Assembly (NCBI RefSeq): GCF_009938205.1 | Contig: NZ_AP019654.1 | Location: 620,001 to 684,000, forward strand | Direction: 5' to 3' | From: Vibrio panuliri | Lineage (GTDB): Bacteria > Pseudomonadota > Gammaproteobacteria > Enterobacterales > Vibrionaceae | DNA length: 64,000 bases | In this document: piece by piece, positions 18,114-26,956 of the stretch | How positions within the stretch are numbered: the stretch's first letter is position 1 | How the letters are laid out: every line of letters begins with the position of its first letter | The notes under the pieces: generated by a model | The model's database searches: none | The model's input: only the letters and a program-made list of their open reading frames with translations | What the model was told of the DNA's origin: nothing | Program-made: the position numbers and the translations under genes

Positions 18114-19424
18114 ATGGGATCATCTCTAGCTAATGAACTGGTGCCGCAAGTATCGCCTCCGAAAGTTCCGGCAAATACCAAGGAGCTTGGAATTCCCGCC
18201 AGTGTGGTTGAGAACTTGTTGCTCAAGCATTTAGCCGCTTATCCGAAAAGTGACCTAATTGAGCTAACGCAGTGCTTAGGGGTTGTTTCGCAAATTGTTG
18301 AAGATACGCTTGTCCAGCTGCGTAATCGCAACCTTGTCACTGTGTTTCAGCCTACAACAGACTTTTCAACCAGTGTGTATTCTGATGTCCGCTATGGTTT
18401 GACTGAACTTGGTATTGCTGAAGCTGACATAGCGTACCGTAAAGATGCTTACCTAGGACCCGTTCCGATTGCACTAGAGAGTTATATTGAAGTGGTTAAA
18501 GCGCAAGATATTCGTGTTCAACCAATTACTCGCAATGATGTGGAAAGAGCGCTTTCAGACGTTTATGGCTCGGAATATTTGGTGCCCATTTTGGGGCCTG
18601 CGATTAACTCTGGTCGAGCGTTGTTGCTCTATGGTCATGCTGGTACAGGTAAGAGCTTCGTTGCATCTAAAGTGTTAAATGCGCTCAGTACGTCGGTGTT
18701 TATCCCTTACGCAGTTTACGCAGATGGAAATGTCATTCGTGTGTATTCGCCCCAGCATCATTTGCGCTTGGACAATATTCATCAAGAGACATTTGCCAGC
18801 TTAAGTCGCCATTATGATAAACGCTGGGTGCTGTGTGAACGACCAAATATTCAAGTTGGTGGTGAACTAACTATGGAGATGCTAGAGGTCAACCATAATG
18901 AGCATAACCGAGTGTGGAATGCGCCGTTACAGATGATGGCGAACAATGGCATTTTGGTGATTGATGACCTAGGGCGACAAAGTATGCCTGTCGAAGCGTT
19001 GTTAAATCGCTGGATTGTGCCAATGGAATACATGGTCGACCATCTTGGTTTGCCTAATGGGCAACAGATCAGCGTGCCATTCTACTTAACATTAGCGTTC
19101 TCTTCCAACCTTCCCCCGAGCTCGATCGCGGATCCGGCCTTTTTGCGCCGTATTGGTTACAAAATCGAATTTTCACCTTTGGATAAGCAAGATTACATCG
19201 ATCTGTGGCAAGAAGTGGCGGAGCAAAGAGAACTCACGCTTTGTACGTCTTTTTTTGAGGTGGTGTTTGAACTTCATCAAGCGCATCAAGTCGGTTTCTA
19301 TCCTTGTTTGCCGAAAGATTTGTTAGGTATCAGCCGTGACATTTTAGTGTTCGAAGAGAAAGAAAAAATAGTGTCTCCAACCATCTTACGCGCGGCTTGG
19401 GGATTGTACTTCACCATTGATTGA
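18114..19424 (+). CDS. AAA+ ATPase with N-terminal winged-helix-like region, tad-associated
   Basis: A 436-residue cytosolic protein not found in the classical tad gene set. Residues about 25-90 look like a winged helix (VVENLLLKHLAAYPKSDLIELTQ). The ATPase has Walker A GHAGTGKS at 174-181, Walker B ILVIDDLG at 280-287, a sensor-1 Asn in LAFSSN and a probable Arg-finger/sensor-2 region in DPAFLRRIGYKIEF. It has no membrane segment or DNA-binding Zn ligand. ATG 18114 is preferred over GTG 18111 because AGGAGG at 18103 is then 5 bp away. It lies between the prepilin peptidase and rcpC and its end nearly touches rcpC, so it is co-transcribed. Remodelling a Tad component or regulating the locus are both possible. 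The specific function is unknown to me. Confidence 0.8.
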   Translation: MGSSLANELVPQVSPPKVPANTKELGIPASVVENLLLKHLAAYPKSDLIELTQCLGVVSQIVEDTLVQLRNRNLVTVFQPTTDFSTSVYSDVRYGLTELGIAEADIAYRKDAYLGPVPIALESYIEVVKAQDIRVQPITRNDVERALSDVYGSEYLVPILGPAINSGRALLLYGHAGTGKSFVASKVLNALSTSVFIPYAVYADGNVIRVYSPQHHLRLDNIHQETFASLSRHYDKRWVLCERPNIQVGGELTMEMLEVNHNEHNRVWNAPLQMMANNGILVIDDLGRQSMPVEALLNRWIVPMEYMVDHLGLPNGQQISVPFYLTLAFSSNLPPSSIADPAFLRRIGYKIEFSPLDKQDYIDLWQEVAEQRELTLCTSFFEVVFELHQAHQVGFYPCLPKDLLGISRDILVFEEKEKIVSPTILRAAWGLYFTID

Positions 19425-19441
19425 AAGGGAGATTTCGTCTT

Positions 19442-20194
19442 ATGAGCCGGAGTCAAATTTTAATGTTATTGCTCCTATCAGTGGTATTTGGATTGGGAGC
19501 TGTATATGTCGCAAAGCGCTGGATGGATACTCAAGCGCAGCCGACGGTTGAACTTGAACAGGTTGAACGGCACCCCGTCCTTATTGCTGCCAATGAATTG
19601 GAGCCAGGGACAGTACTTGAAGAAAAGCACTTTACTACCAAACAAATGGAAGTGGACTGGATCAAAGAAGAGACGCTTAAGTCTGCGGATCAGGCCATTG
19701 GTAAGATTGTTGCAACGACCATTTACGCGGGCGAGATGGTGAATCCAAATCGTTTAGCGTTGCCGGGTGAAGGGGCAACGTTAGCGGCCTTAATTCCAGA
19801 AAACAAACGCGCGGTAACCATTCGAGTCAATGATGTTATTGGTGTCGCGGGTTTTCTATTACCTGGGAACAAAGTCGATGTGCTAAATACCATCAGTTCG
19901 CGGGGTAATTATGCCAATACGCGTACCATACTCAAAAATATCAAGGTTCTCGCCGTAGACCAGACAGCCAAGACCAATGATAACAAACCAGTGATCGTTC
20001 GTGCGGTGACATTGGAAGTGACCCCAAAAGAGGCTGAAAAACTACTCACGGAAAACAGTAAGGGGGATATTCAACTCGCCCTACGCAATCCTCATGAAGT
20101 GGATCAGCCGGTAGTGGCGAAGCGTAGAGCTCCTGCGCCAAGTGTGACCGTAATTAAAGGAACTCAGGCTTCTAAAGTCCGAGTGAGCAATTAG
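19442..20194 (+). CDS. rcpC: Flp pilus assembly protein RcpC/CpaB
   Basis: Periplasmic, inner-membrane-anchored partner of the secretin. The 250 residues have an N-terminal signal anchor (ILMLLLLSVVFGLGAVYVA), then a SAF domain (ANELEPGTVLEEKHF ... NPNRLALPGEGATLAALI) and an RcpC/CpaB beta-rich region (AVTIRVNDVIGVAGFLLPGNKVDVL). The ATG at 19442 follows AAAGGGAG; a TTG at 19421 is in frame and overlaps the previous stop, but would put seven charged residues before the anchor. Confidence 0.92.
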   Translation: MSRSQILMLLLLSVVFGLGAVYVAKRWMDTQAQPTVELEQVERHPVLIAANELEPGTVLEEKHFTTKQMEVDWIKEETLKSADQAIGKIVATTIYAGEMVNPNRLALPGEGATLAALIPENKRAVTIRVNDVIGVAGFLLPGNKVDVLNTISSRGNYANTRTILKNIKVLAVDQTAKTNDNKPVIVRAVTLEVTPKEAEKLLTENSKGDIQLALRNPHEVDQPVVAKRRAPAPSVTVIKGTQASKVRVSN

Positions 20195-20201
20195 GTGACT
20201 T

Positions 20202-21668
20202 ATGAAAAGAACAATACTTCTCTTAATTCAGATGCTGCTAGTGAGTTTTTCTGTCCAAGCAGTGACCGCCCAGTCGGGCAAAATTGTCACCGTTCCACAT
20301 CACCAATCAACCCAAGTGGTGATTTCGGGTAAAGCGAAAAAAGTCACCTTGGGCGATCCAGCTATTGTCGATATGTTGGTGTTGCGATCCAACGAACTGT
20401 TTTTAATTGGTAAGCGGCTTGGGACAACCAATGTCACGGTTTGGGACTCGCGCGGTCGGATCATAGAGTCGTTCAGCGTAGAGGTGACGCATGATATTAA
20501 CTCTCTAAAAGCCAAACTATTTGAGTTTTTGCCGAACGAAAGAATTGAAGTTCATAGCTCTCAGGACAAAATTGTTCTCAAAGGGCTGGTGAGTACTCAG
20601 CAAAACATGGATACCGCGATCAAGATTGCCGAAACTTTCTCTCTTGGCGAATCTATTGATGAAAATGATGACGCAAAGAACGATCAAGTCGAAGAGAGCA
20701 GTGTTATCAACCTTTTGACTATTGGTGGCGCGCAGCAAGTGACTCTTGAAGTTACTGTCGCTGAAGTTCAGCGTTCATTGGTGCGCCGTTTTGATTCTAA
20801 TTTCCATTTCTTCCAACGCAGCGGTGATATTACATGGGGGGCGACAACCAATGGTGCGGGTATTGATGGTATCGGTCCAATTTTAAATGTCCCTTCTGTT
20901 GACGATTTCGGTCTACTTGGCTCATTTGTCGATAGCAATACACTCTTCACTTTCGCTCTCGATATCGCGAAGCAAAACGGCGTGGCAAAAGTACTTGCCG
21001 AACCGAGTTTAACTGCTTTAAGTGGCACTAAAGCTGAATTTTTGGCCGGTGGTGAATTTCCGATTCCGGTACCAAATGAGAATGGTATCACCATCGATTA
21101 TAAAGAATATGGGGTAGCGCTTGATTTTATCCCGTTCGTACTCAGTGACCAAAAAATCAATTTGCAGATGCTGGTGGATGTCAGTGAAGTGGCCAATTCA
21201 GGCGTGCTCACTTATACCCCAGGAGAGGTGAATGCGACATTCTTTGTTCCTCCTATCACTAAGCGTAGTGCAGGGAGTACGTTGGAATTGGCTGACGGAC
21301 AAACAATTGGTATCGCAGGATTGCTAAGTGAGAATGCGCGCAATGTCGCCGATGGTATTCCCGGCGTTTCTGATGTGCCAGTTCTAGGGCAGTTGTTTAA
21401 ATCAGAGGAGTTTACCTCTGGGGAAACAGAGCTCGTAATCTTGGTGACCCCACGTCTAGCTAAACCGATTGACCGTCGCAATATTACGCTACCCACCGAT
21501 GGTTTTGTCAGTCCTAATGATGTTGAGTTCTATCTTTTAGGACAGGGCGCTCGATTGGATTTCGATAAATATCAATTACCCACCACAATTCAAAATAATA
21601 CCAATGACACGATGGAGTTCAGTTCGGCTGATGGTGGTTCAGAGGGCAAATTTGGGCACAGTCTTTAG
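20202..21668 (+). CDS. rcpA: Flp pilus secretin RcpA/CpaC
   Basis: Outer-membrane channel through which the pilus passes. Signal peptide MKRTILLLIQMLLVSFSVQA. The N-terminal periplasmic part carries the BON-like and N-domain region (STQVVISGKAKKVTLGDPAIVDML). The C-terminal half is the secretin homology region (VAKVLAEPSLTALSGTKAEFLAGGEFPIPV ... TELVILVTPRLAKPI). Length of 488 residues is normal. It starts 7 bp after rcpC and is followed by the small lipoprotein, a possible pilotin. Confidence 0.94.
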   Translation: MKRTILLLIQMLLVSFSVQAVTAQSGKIVTVPHHQSTQVVISGKAKKVTLGDPAIVDMLVLRSNELFLIGKRLGTTNVTVWDSRGRIIESFSVEVTHDINSLKAKLFEFLPNERIEVHSSQDKIVLKGLVSTQQNMDTAIKIAETFSLGESIDENDDAKNDQVEESSVINLLTIGGAQQVTLEVTVAEVQRSLVRRFDSNFHFFQRSGDITWGATTNGAGIDGIGPILNVPSVDDFGLLGSFVDSNTLFTFALDIAKQNGVAKVLAEPSLTALSGTKAEFLAGGEFPIPVPNENGITIDYKEYGVALDFIPFVLSDQKINLQMLVDVSEVANSGVLTYTPGEVNATFFVPPITKRSAGSTLELADGQTIGIAGLLSENARNVADGIPGVSDVPVLGQLFKSEEFTSGETELVILVTPRLAKPIDRRNITLPTDGFVSPNDVEFYLLGQGARLDFDKYQLPTTIQNNTNDTMEFSSADGGSEGKFGHSL

Positions 21669-21677
21669 GAGGCGAAC

Positions 21678-21905
21678 ATGAAACACGTAATTTCAATAAG
21701 CACGGTGTTTATCGCGTTAAGCCTTGTGGGCTGTGCGAATGAACCTGCACTGGGCGTCAGTGTTAGTCAGTTAAAAGCTGAGCAAGTTTATAACCCTAAC
21801 GCGACGCAGGAAAACCTAGGTTATGTTCCAGATGGTCATGGGCCTCGCTCACAAACCAGCCTTGAGAATTACCCTAGCGCAGGAATTGCCAAGAAACGTA
21901 AGTGA
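21678..21905 (+). CDS. Small lipoprotein within the tad cluster
   Basis: A 75-residue protein with a clear lipoprotein signal (MKHVISISTVFIALSLVGC; lipobox LVGC, mature Cys19). The mature part is only 57 residues, polar and without cysteines, ending in KKRK. It lies 9 bp after the secretin gene with a good AGGAGGCG ribosome-binding site. The position is that of RcpB in other tad loci, but it is much shorter and I see no homology. A secretin pilotin is a reasonable guess and no more. Confidence 0.75.
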   Translation: MKHVISISTVFIALSLVGCANEPALGVSVSQLKAEQVYNPNATQENLGYVPDGHGPRSQTSLENYPSAGIAKKRK

Positions 21906-21926
21906 TGCATTCACTTGGGAGGGGCT

Positions 21927-23288
21927 ATGTTGGCTCTCAACCAATCCGCACCAAGAGCTAAACAGCGCGGCATAACCTTGGTGCTCATTAGTTTAGTTAT
22001 GCTGTTTTTACTCGGAGTTGCTGGGTTCAGTATTGACTTGAACCATCAAGTGTTGAACAAAACACGTTTGCAAAATGCTGTCGACTCTGCGGCGTTATCT
22101 GCTGCGGTTGTCGCGGATGAAACGGGTGACGTGACGCTGGCCGAAGCTGCTGCGAGAAGCACCTTAGCCAGTTTCTCTGGCGAAGCTGGGAATAATCAGT
22201 TAGCAATCGGTGACGACTTAACGACCGTGACCTTTTCATTTGACCTTGAAACCTTCAGTGCTGCTGGGGCTTTCTCACCGCCAGCGGGAAACAATGATAT
22301 TTATGTGCGCGTATCAGTACAGGATGTCGAGTTAACCCAGTTTTTAAGCTATCTGTTCGGAGTCGACAAAAATGTTTCGGCCAGTGCGGTGGCAGGAAGA
22401 AGCGCGGCCATTAATGAAGTCTGTAATATCACGCCGATTGCCATGTGTGGTGATCCGAGTGGTGACGCAGACAACGCTTGGGGCTATCAGCAAGCAGGCG
22501 TTGATATTTTGAATACTGCTCACAACTCGCCGGACCAAATTCATGAGTTAAAAATAGGTTCACAAAGTTCAACCGAGATGGGGCCCGGTAATTTCCATCT
22601 ACTCGACTTTGGACAAGTTGCCGACTCTAGTGACGACAGTGGTAACGGGAATGGAAATGGCAACGGAAACGGCAATGGAAACGGCAATGGCAATGGTAAC
22701 AGCGGAGGTGGTGGCGGTTCTGCGTTAGTTCGTCAAGCGCTGGCGGGAGCATACAATGCCTGTGCAACCATTGGAGGAACAGTATTGACCAAGCCAGGCA
22801 ACTCAATTGGTCCAGTCGCACAAGGGTTGAACACCCGACTCAATAATTTCCAAGGTCCGATGCAAGATGATGGCACGATTTTACCGGATAAGTACATTAA
22901 AGAGCCGTCGGTACGAGCAGAAGAGGGTGAAGATTATGCTGGGGACTTTTATTACAGCAACTATGTTCAAGAGTTAGCGAGTTGCCAGGGTGAAGGTGGT
23001 ATTTGCGATCAAAGCAGTTACTTACCTGAGAGTGGTTCGAGTGGTCGAAGAATACTGCGTATACCGATCGTTGATTGCACTGATGCTGGCGGTAAAACCA
23101 CTTATGAAGTGATGGGACTTGGGTGTTTCTTTTTACTGCAAAGTGTTGGCCAAACAGGGCAAAGTTCGGTGTTTGGACAGTTTTTATATGATTGCATAAT
23201 CAATAATGGTTCGACAGGCGTTGAGCCTGAGGACGCTGGATTGTATCGCATTCAGCTTTACAAAGATCCACTGAGTGGAGCTTCGTGA
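21927..23288 (+). CDS. tadG: TadG-like pilus assembly protein with Gly-Asn repeat
   Basis: N-terminal Tad-type domain: a prepilin-like hydrophobic segment (KQRGITLVLISLVMLFLLGVAGFSID) and the typical LQNAVDSAALSAA stretch, then a long extracytoplasmic part with several Cys. Glu at +5 of the pilin motif is absent (GITLVLI), so it is a membrane anchor rather than a processed pilin. Residues 239-258 are ten Gly-Asn pairs followed by a poly-Gly stretch, a flexible linker. The ATG at 21927 has GGGAGGGG just before it. Its 453 residues are within the range of TadG proteins. It overlaps or touches the next two pseudopilin genes. Confidence 0.85.
   Translation: MLALNQSAPRAKQRGITLVLISLVMLFLLGVAGFSIDLNHQVLNKTRLQNAVDSAALSAAVVADETGDVTLAEAAARSTLASFSGEAGNNQLAIGDDLTTVTFSFDLETFSAAGAFSPPAGNNDIYVRVSVQDVELTQFLSYLFGVDKNVSASAVAGRSAAINEVCNITPIAMCGDPSGDADNAWGYQQAGVDILNTAHNSPDQIHELKIGSQSSTEMGPGNFHLLDFGQVADSSDDSGNGNGNGNGNGNGNGNGNGNSGGGGGSALVRQALAGAYNACATIGGTVLTKPGNSIGPVAQGLNTRLNNFQGPMQDDGTILPDKYIKEPSVRAEEGEDYAGDFYYSNYVQELASCQGEGGICDQSSYLPESGSSGRRILRIPIVDCTDAGGKTTYEVMGLGCFFLLQSVGQTGQSSVFGQFLYDCIINNGSTGVEPEDAGLYRIQLYKDPLSGAS
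22641..22700 (+). repeat. Ten tandem GGNAAY hexamers inside the tadG-like gene
   Basis: Ten in-frame six-base units coding Gly-Asn. The third bases vary (GGT/GGG/GGA/GGC and AAC/AAT), so the repeat is imperfect at DNA level but exact at protein level. Confidence 0.95.
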
Positions 23289-23289
23289 T

Positions 23290-23769
23290 ATGAAAAGAAT
23301 GATAGTCAATCCCCCTAATCGATGGTTAAAACGTTCGCGTACTCAGCGTGGCTTGGCTGCGTTGGAGTTTGTTATCGCGCTACCGGTACTTTTGATGTTG
23401 GCAGTCTTAGTTATTGATATTGGTCGCGCATTGATTCAATACACTCAGGTCAACAAAGCTTTGCAGAATGGGGTGAGATATGCGGTGGTCGATACCTACG
23501 GCACACTTGATTTTGGCTCAATTGCCGACGAGAGCAACATTAAAAATGTCGTAGTGTATGGGACGCCTTCAGTGGCTGCAGATCCGGTACAATTACTCGA
23601 TTATTTAGGTTTAGATAACGTGACGTTGACGATTCCTACCCCAGCGTCAAAAGAGGTCACGCTCAGCGCCTCATACACTTACACGCCGTTTTTCTCACGC
23701 TTACCTTTTCGCGATACCCCATTGAACTTTACTTTTGATGCGGCAGCCAAGATGAGGACAGCACCATGA
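23290..23769 (+). CDS. tadE: TadE-like pseudopilin
   Basis: Minor pseudopilin of the Tad system. The prepilin-like segment is TQRGLAALEFVIALPVLLMLAVLVIDIGRALIQY, with the cleavage Gly followed by LAALEF and Glu at +5. The remainder is a beta-rich periplasmic part of about 110 residues. The ATG at 23290 begins just after the tadG-like stop at 23288. The stop overlaps the next start by 4 bp (ATGA), implying translational coupling. Confidence 0.88.
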   Translation: MKRMIVNPPNRWLKRSRTQRGLAALEFVIALPVLLMLAVLVIDIGRALIQYTQVNKALQNGVRYAVVDTYGTLDFGSIADESNIKNVVVYGTPSVAADPVQLLDYLGLDNVTLTIPTPASKEVTLSASYTYTPFFSRLPFRDTPLNFTFDAAAKMRTAP

Positions 23770-24287
23770 TGAAAAGGAAAATACAACGAGGTGTCACTCA
23801 AGTTGAGTTTATTATTATTGCGACCTCAGTGTTGTTGCTACTGTTCGCGATTCTCGAACTCGCCGCCTATTTTTATTCCACACAAATGGTTAATGAAGTC
23901 ACGCGAAGAGCGGCTCGTTTAGCGACGGTATGTCATATCAGTGACCGTGACGACATCCCTCAATTAGACTCGTTGAGTAATCTTTACCCATCCGGGTTTG
24001 ATTCTGACAACTTAGAAATTGCTTATTTAGACGCGAATGGCGCTGAGGTAGATGTTTCTGGTTTTTTATCGACCCCTATTGCTGATAACGAAACTTTGCA
24101 GGCGCAGTTTAGTCAGGTTCGTTATGTCAGAGCGCGGGCCGTTGATTACAGTTATCGTTTTGTGGTTCTTTCAACCTTGCTCGACATCACCGGAAACACA
24201 CCATCATTTGAGACAATTTTACCTGCTGAAAGCCTTGGCATTTTAAGGCAGATATCGTCAACCGGAGCGACTCGCACGGATTGCTAA
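23766..24287 (+). CDS. tadF: TadF-like pseudopilin
   Basis: Second pseudopilin, 173 residues. The N-terminal motif is IQRGVTQVEFIIIATSVLLLLFAILELAAYFY, again G|xxxxEF. The mature part has a single Cys in VCHISDRDD and a C-terminal Cys (TDC at the very end). It starts in the 4-bp overlap with tadE. TadE and TadF labels are given by order, since the two are difficult to tell apart by eye. Confidence 0.83.
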   Translation: MMKRKIQRGVTQVEFIIIATSVLLLLFAILELAAYFYSTQMVNEVTRRAARLATVCHISDRDDIPQLDSLSNLYPSGFDSDNLEIAYLDANGAEVDVSGFLSTPIADNETLQAQFSQVRYVRARAVDYSYRFVVLSTLLDITGNTPSFETILPAESLGILRQISSTGATRTDC

Positions 24288-24299
24288 AGGAGTAGCGTG

Positions 24300-25511
24300 A
24301 TGCTAAAGCCAATAAATTTAGAAGAGAAGAAGAGCTATCTAACGCTAAAAACCAACTTGACGTTATGGGTGGTATACGCATCTTCATCATTTAAACATCA
24401 TATTGATAAAGAAGTCTCGGATTGCATTAATTTGAATATTGAATGGATTGAGTTGTCGCACTTTACTCCAGATATTTTAGAGAACAAACCGGCACCCGAT
24501 ATCGTCTACATTGAGGTTGGTGATGGATGGGCGCAGAAAGTCGCTCACGTTTTCTCGACCAATAAACATCTTGCCGGAGAAAACAGTACCTTAATTGTTT
24601 TTGGTGAAGAGACCGACACCGCATCGTTGAAAATGGCATTGCGCTTAGGGGCGTCAGATTACTTCTCATTGACCGCAGAGTTTGGTGAGCTCTATCCACT
24701 ACTTAAAGTCACTGCTGAGGATAAAGTAGCGGCACGTGAGATGGGGAGCTTGACACTTTTTATCAATACCAAAGGGGGAGCGGGTGCGACAACACTAGCG
24801 ACCAACACAGCCATCGAGCTTGCGACATACTCAAAAGGGAATGTATTGCTTGTTGATCTGGATACCCAGTTTAGTGATGTTGCGGATTACCTTAATAGTC
24901 GCCCTAAGTACAGTATTAACGATGTCATCAACGCCTTAGGCGATCTCGATGAGTTCTCTTTAGATGGTTTAGTTTATAAACATTCATCGGGGTTAAGCTG
25001 TTTGAGCTTTAGTCCCGAAACACGAGAACAAAACCATAAGCTTGCGTCACAGGTGAGCAAGTTGCTGCCAGTTTTGCGCCAATACTATCGTCATATTGTG
25101 ATTGATATGTCGCGAGGAATTGAGCATACCTTTCAGCAAGTTGTTTCTCCTGCCACCCATGTTTATCTCGTCCTACAGCAAAATATTACCTCAGTTAAAC
25201 ATGCAACCGATTTAGTAAGAAGTTTAGAGTTCGACTATGGTTTAAAAAGCGAACAGTTGGATTTAGTCGTCAATCGATATGAAAAGAAAGCGCCAATATC
25301 ACTTAAAGATATAGAAGATACGCTCGAAGAAAAAACTGTGATACTGATCCCCAATAATTTTCAGCTTGCGATGGAGTGTGCGAATTTAGGCAACCCGATC
25401 GTACAAGCAAAACGAAATAGCGCCATTAAAACGGCATTGGCGGATTTGTCTCACAAGATAGAGCAACCTGAAAAGGAAAAACAAGGTTGGTTTGGCAAGC
25501 TTTTTAGTTAG
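24300..25511 (+). CDS. tadZ: TadZ/CpaE pilus-localisation ATPase
   Basis: Places the Tad machine in the cell. The N-terminal 120 residues or so are an atypical receiver-like domain (FGEETDTASLKMALRLGASDYFSL). The C-terminal part is a MinD/ParA-type ATPase with a deviant Walker A (TKGGAGATTLATN, Lys158) and VLLVDLDTQFSDVADYL. Length of 403 residues is normal. ATG 24300 is chosen because AAAGGAG at 24286 is 7 bp away; GTG 24297 is also possible. Confidence 0.92.
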   Translation: MLKPINLEEKKSYLTLKTNLTLWVVYASSSFKHHIDKEVSDCINLNIEWIELSHFTPDILENKPAPDIVYIEVGDGWAQKVAHVFSTNKHLAGENSTLIVFGEETDTASLKMALRLGASDYFSLTAEFGELYPLLKVTAEDKVAAREMGSLTLFINTKGGAGATTLATNTAIELATYSKGNVLLVDLDTQFSDVADYLNSRPKYSINDVINALGDLDEFSLDGLVYKHSSGLSCLSFSPETREQNHKLASQVSKLLPVLRQYYRHIVIDMSRGIEHTFQQVVSPATHVYLVLQQNITSVKHATDLVRSLEFDYGLKSEQLDLVVNRYEKKAPISLKDIEDTLEEKTVILIPNNFQLAMECANLGNPIVQAKRNSAIKTALADLSHKIEQPEKEKQGWFGKLFS

Positions 25512-25523
25512 TGAGGGAACGCT

Positions 25524-26945
25524 ATGTTTTTTAAAAGAAAAAACGTCAGTCATAACTTGCAAGATATTCCAACTACACCTCAGCACGAACCTGAGCATGC
25601 GGTTGAAGTGGTACAAAGTGATGCCATGACGCCAATGGAAGCGAAGCTAAAAGTGATAGAGGAGCAGACGAAGCAACTTGAGCAAGAACAAGAGATTAAG
25701 CACTACTATCACAAGAAATTACTCGATACTCTGGATTTAGGTGTTCTTTCTCAGCTTCAAGAAGATCGTGGTCGAGAAGAGTTGCGAGAGGCGATCAGCC
25801 GTTTGATCAATGAAGACAAAACCCATCCTTTGAGTTCAGAAGCGCGAGTGAGAATCGTCAAGCAGATAGAAGATGAAGTGTTTGGTTTAGGACCGCTAGA
25901 ACCTCTGCTTGCTGATAGTACCATTTCAGACATTTTGGTTAACGGACCCAAAAACATCTATGTTGAGCGCTTTGGTAAGCTAGAACGCACACCTCATACC
26001 TTTTTAGACAACCGCCACCTACGCAATATCATTGATCGAATCGTCAGCCAAGTTGGGCGCAGAATTGATGAGTCATCTCCCATGGTTGATGCGCGACTCA
26101 AAGATGGCTCTCGCTTTAATGCCATTATTCCTCCACTTGCGATTGACGGGCCTTCTGTTTCTATTCGTCGTTTTGCGGTTGAGCGCCTAACTATGGACAA
26201 CTTGCTTGAACTTGGCTCGGTGAGCGAACCCATGGCGAAGTTCTTAAATGCAGCTGTGGTCGGGGAGATGAACATACTTATCTCAGGCGGTACAGGCTCG
26301 GGGAAAACGACCAGCTTAAACATTCTTTCTAGTTTTATTCCTAGCGACCAGCGCATTGTGACGATTGAAGACTCGGCTGAACTGCAGTTGCAACAACCTC
26401 ATATCATCCGCTTAGAAACGCGACCGGCCAACATAGAAGGCAAAGGAGAGATTCCTCAACGGGAACTGGTTAAAAACTCGCTACGGATGCGACCGGATCG
26501 CATCGTGGTGGGGGAGGTTCGTGGCAGCGAAGCGGTAGATATGCTCTCAGCGATGAACACGGGACACGATGGTTCGTTAGCGACCATTCATGCTAATACT
26601 CCACGGGATGCGTTAAGCCGTATAGAGAATATGTTTTCGATGGCTGGCTGGAATGTTTCAACTAAGAACCTGCGTTCACAAATCGCTTCAGCGATTCATT
26701 TGGTGGTCCAGATGGATCGCCAAGAAGACGGTAAACGTCGTATGGTCAGCATACAAGAGATCAATGGTATGGAAGGTGAGATCATCACCATGTCAGAGAT
26801 TTTTACGTTTAAACGACAAGGGGTCGATGAGCACGGTAATGTACTGGGACGTTATGTCGCAACCGGGATTGTACCAAGTTGCCACGATCAATTGATCAAG
26901 CGTGGTTTAGATGTGCCGTTTGAACTGTTCAACGAGAAGAGCTAG
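25524..26945 (+). CDS. tadA: Tad secretion ATPase TadA/CpaF
   Basis: Hexameric motor of the Flp pilus. Walker A GGTGSGKTT at 255-263, Asp box region RIVTIEDSAELQL, Walker B RMRPDRIVVGEVRGSEA and the His-box region HDGSLATIHANTPRDALSRIE are all present. The N-terminal 100 residues are the usual Tad coiled part (VIEEQTKQLEQEQEIKHYYHKKLLD). 473 residues; starts 12 bp after tadZ. Confidence 0.97.
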   Translation: MFFKRKNVSHNLQDIPTTPQHEPEHAVEVVQSDAMTPMEAKLKVIEEQTKQLEQEQEIKHYYHKKLLDTLDLGVLSQLQEDRGREELREAISRLINEDKTHPLSSEARVRIVKQIEDEVFGLGPLEPLLADSTISDILVNGPKNIYVERFGKLERTPHTFLDNRHLRNIIDRIVSQVGRRIDESSPMVDARLKDGSRFNAIIPPLAIDGPSVSIRRFAVERLTMDNLLELGSVSEPMAKFLNAAVVGEMNILISGGTGSGKTTSLNILSSFIPSDQRIVTIEDSAELQLQQPHIIRLETRPANIEGKGEIPQRELVKNSLRMRPDRIVVGEVRGSEAVDMLSAMNTGHDGSLATIHANTPRDALSRIENMFSMAGWNVSTKNLRSQIASAIHLVVQMDRQEDGKRRMVSIQEINGMEGEIITMSEIFTFKRQGVDEHGNVLGRYVATGIVPSCHDQLIKRGLDVPFELFNEKS

Positions 26946-26956
26946 AGGAGGCGATT

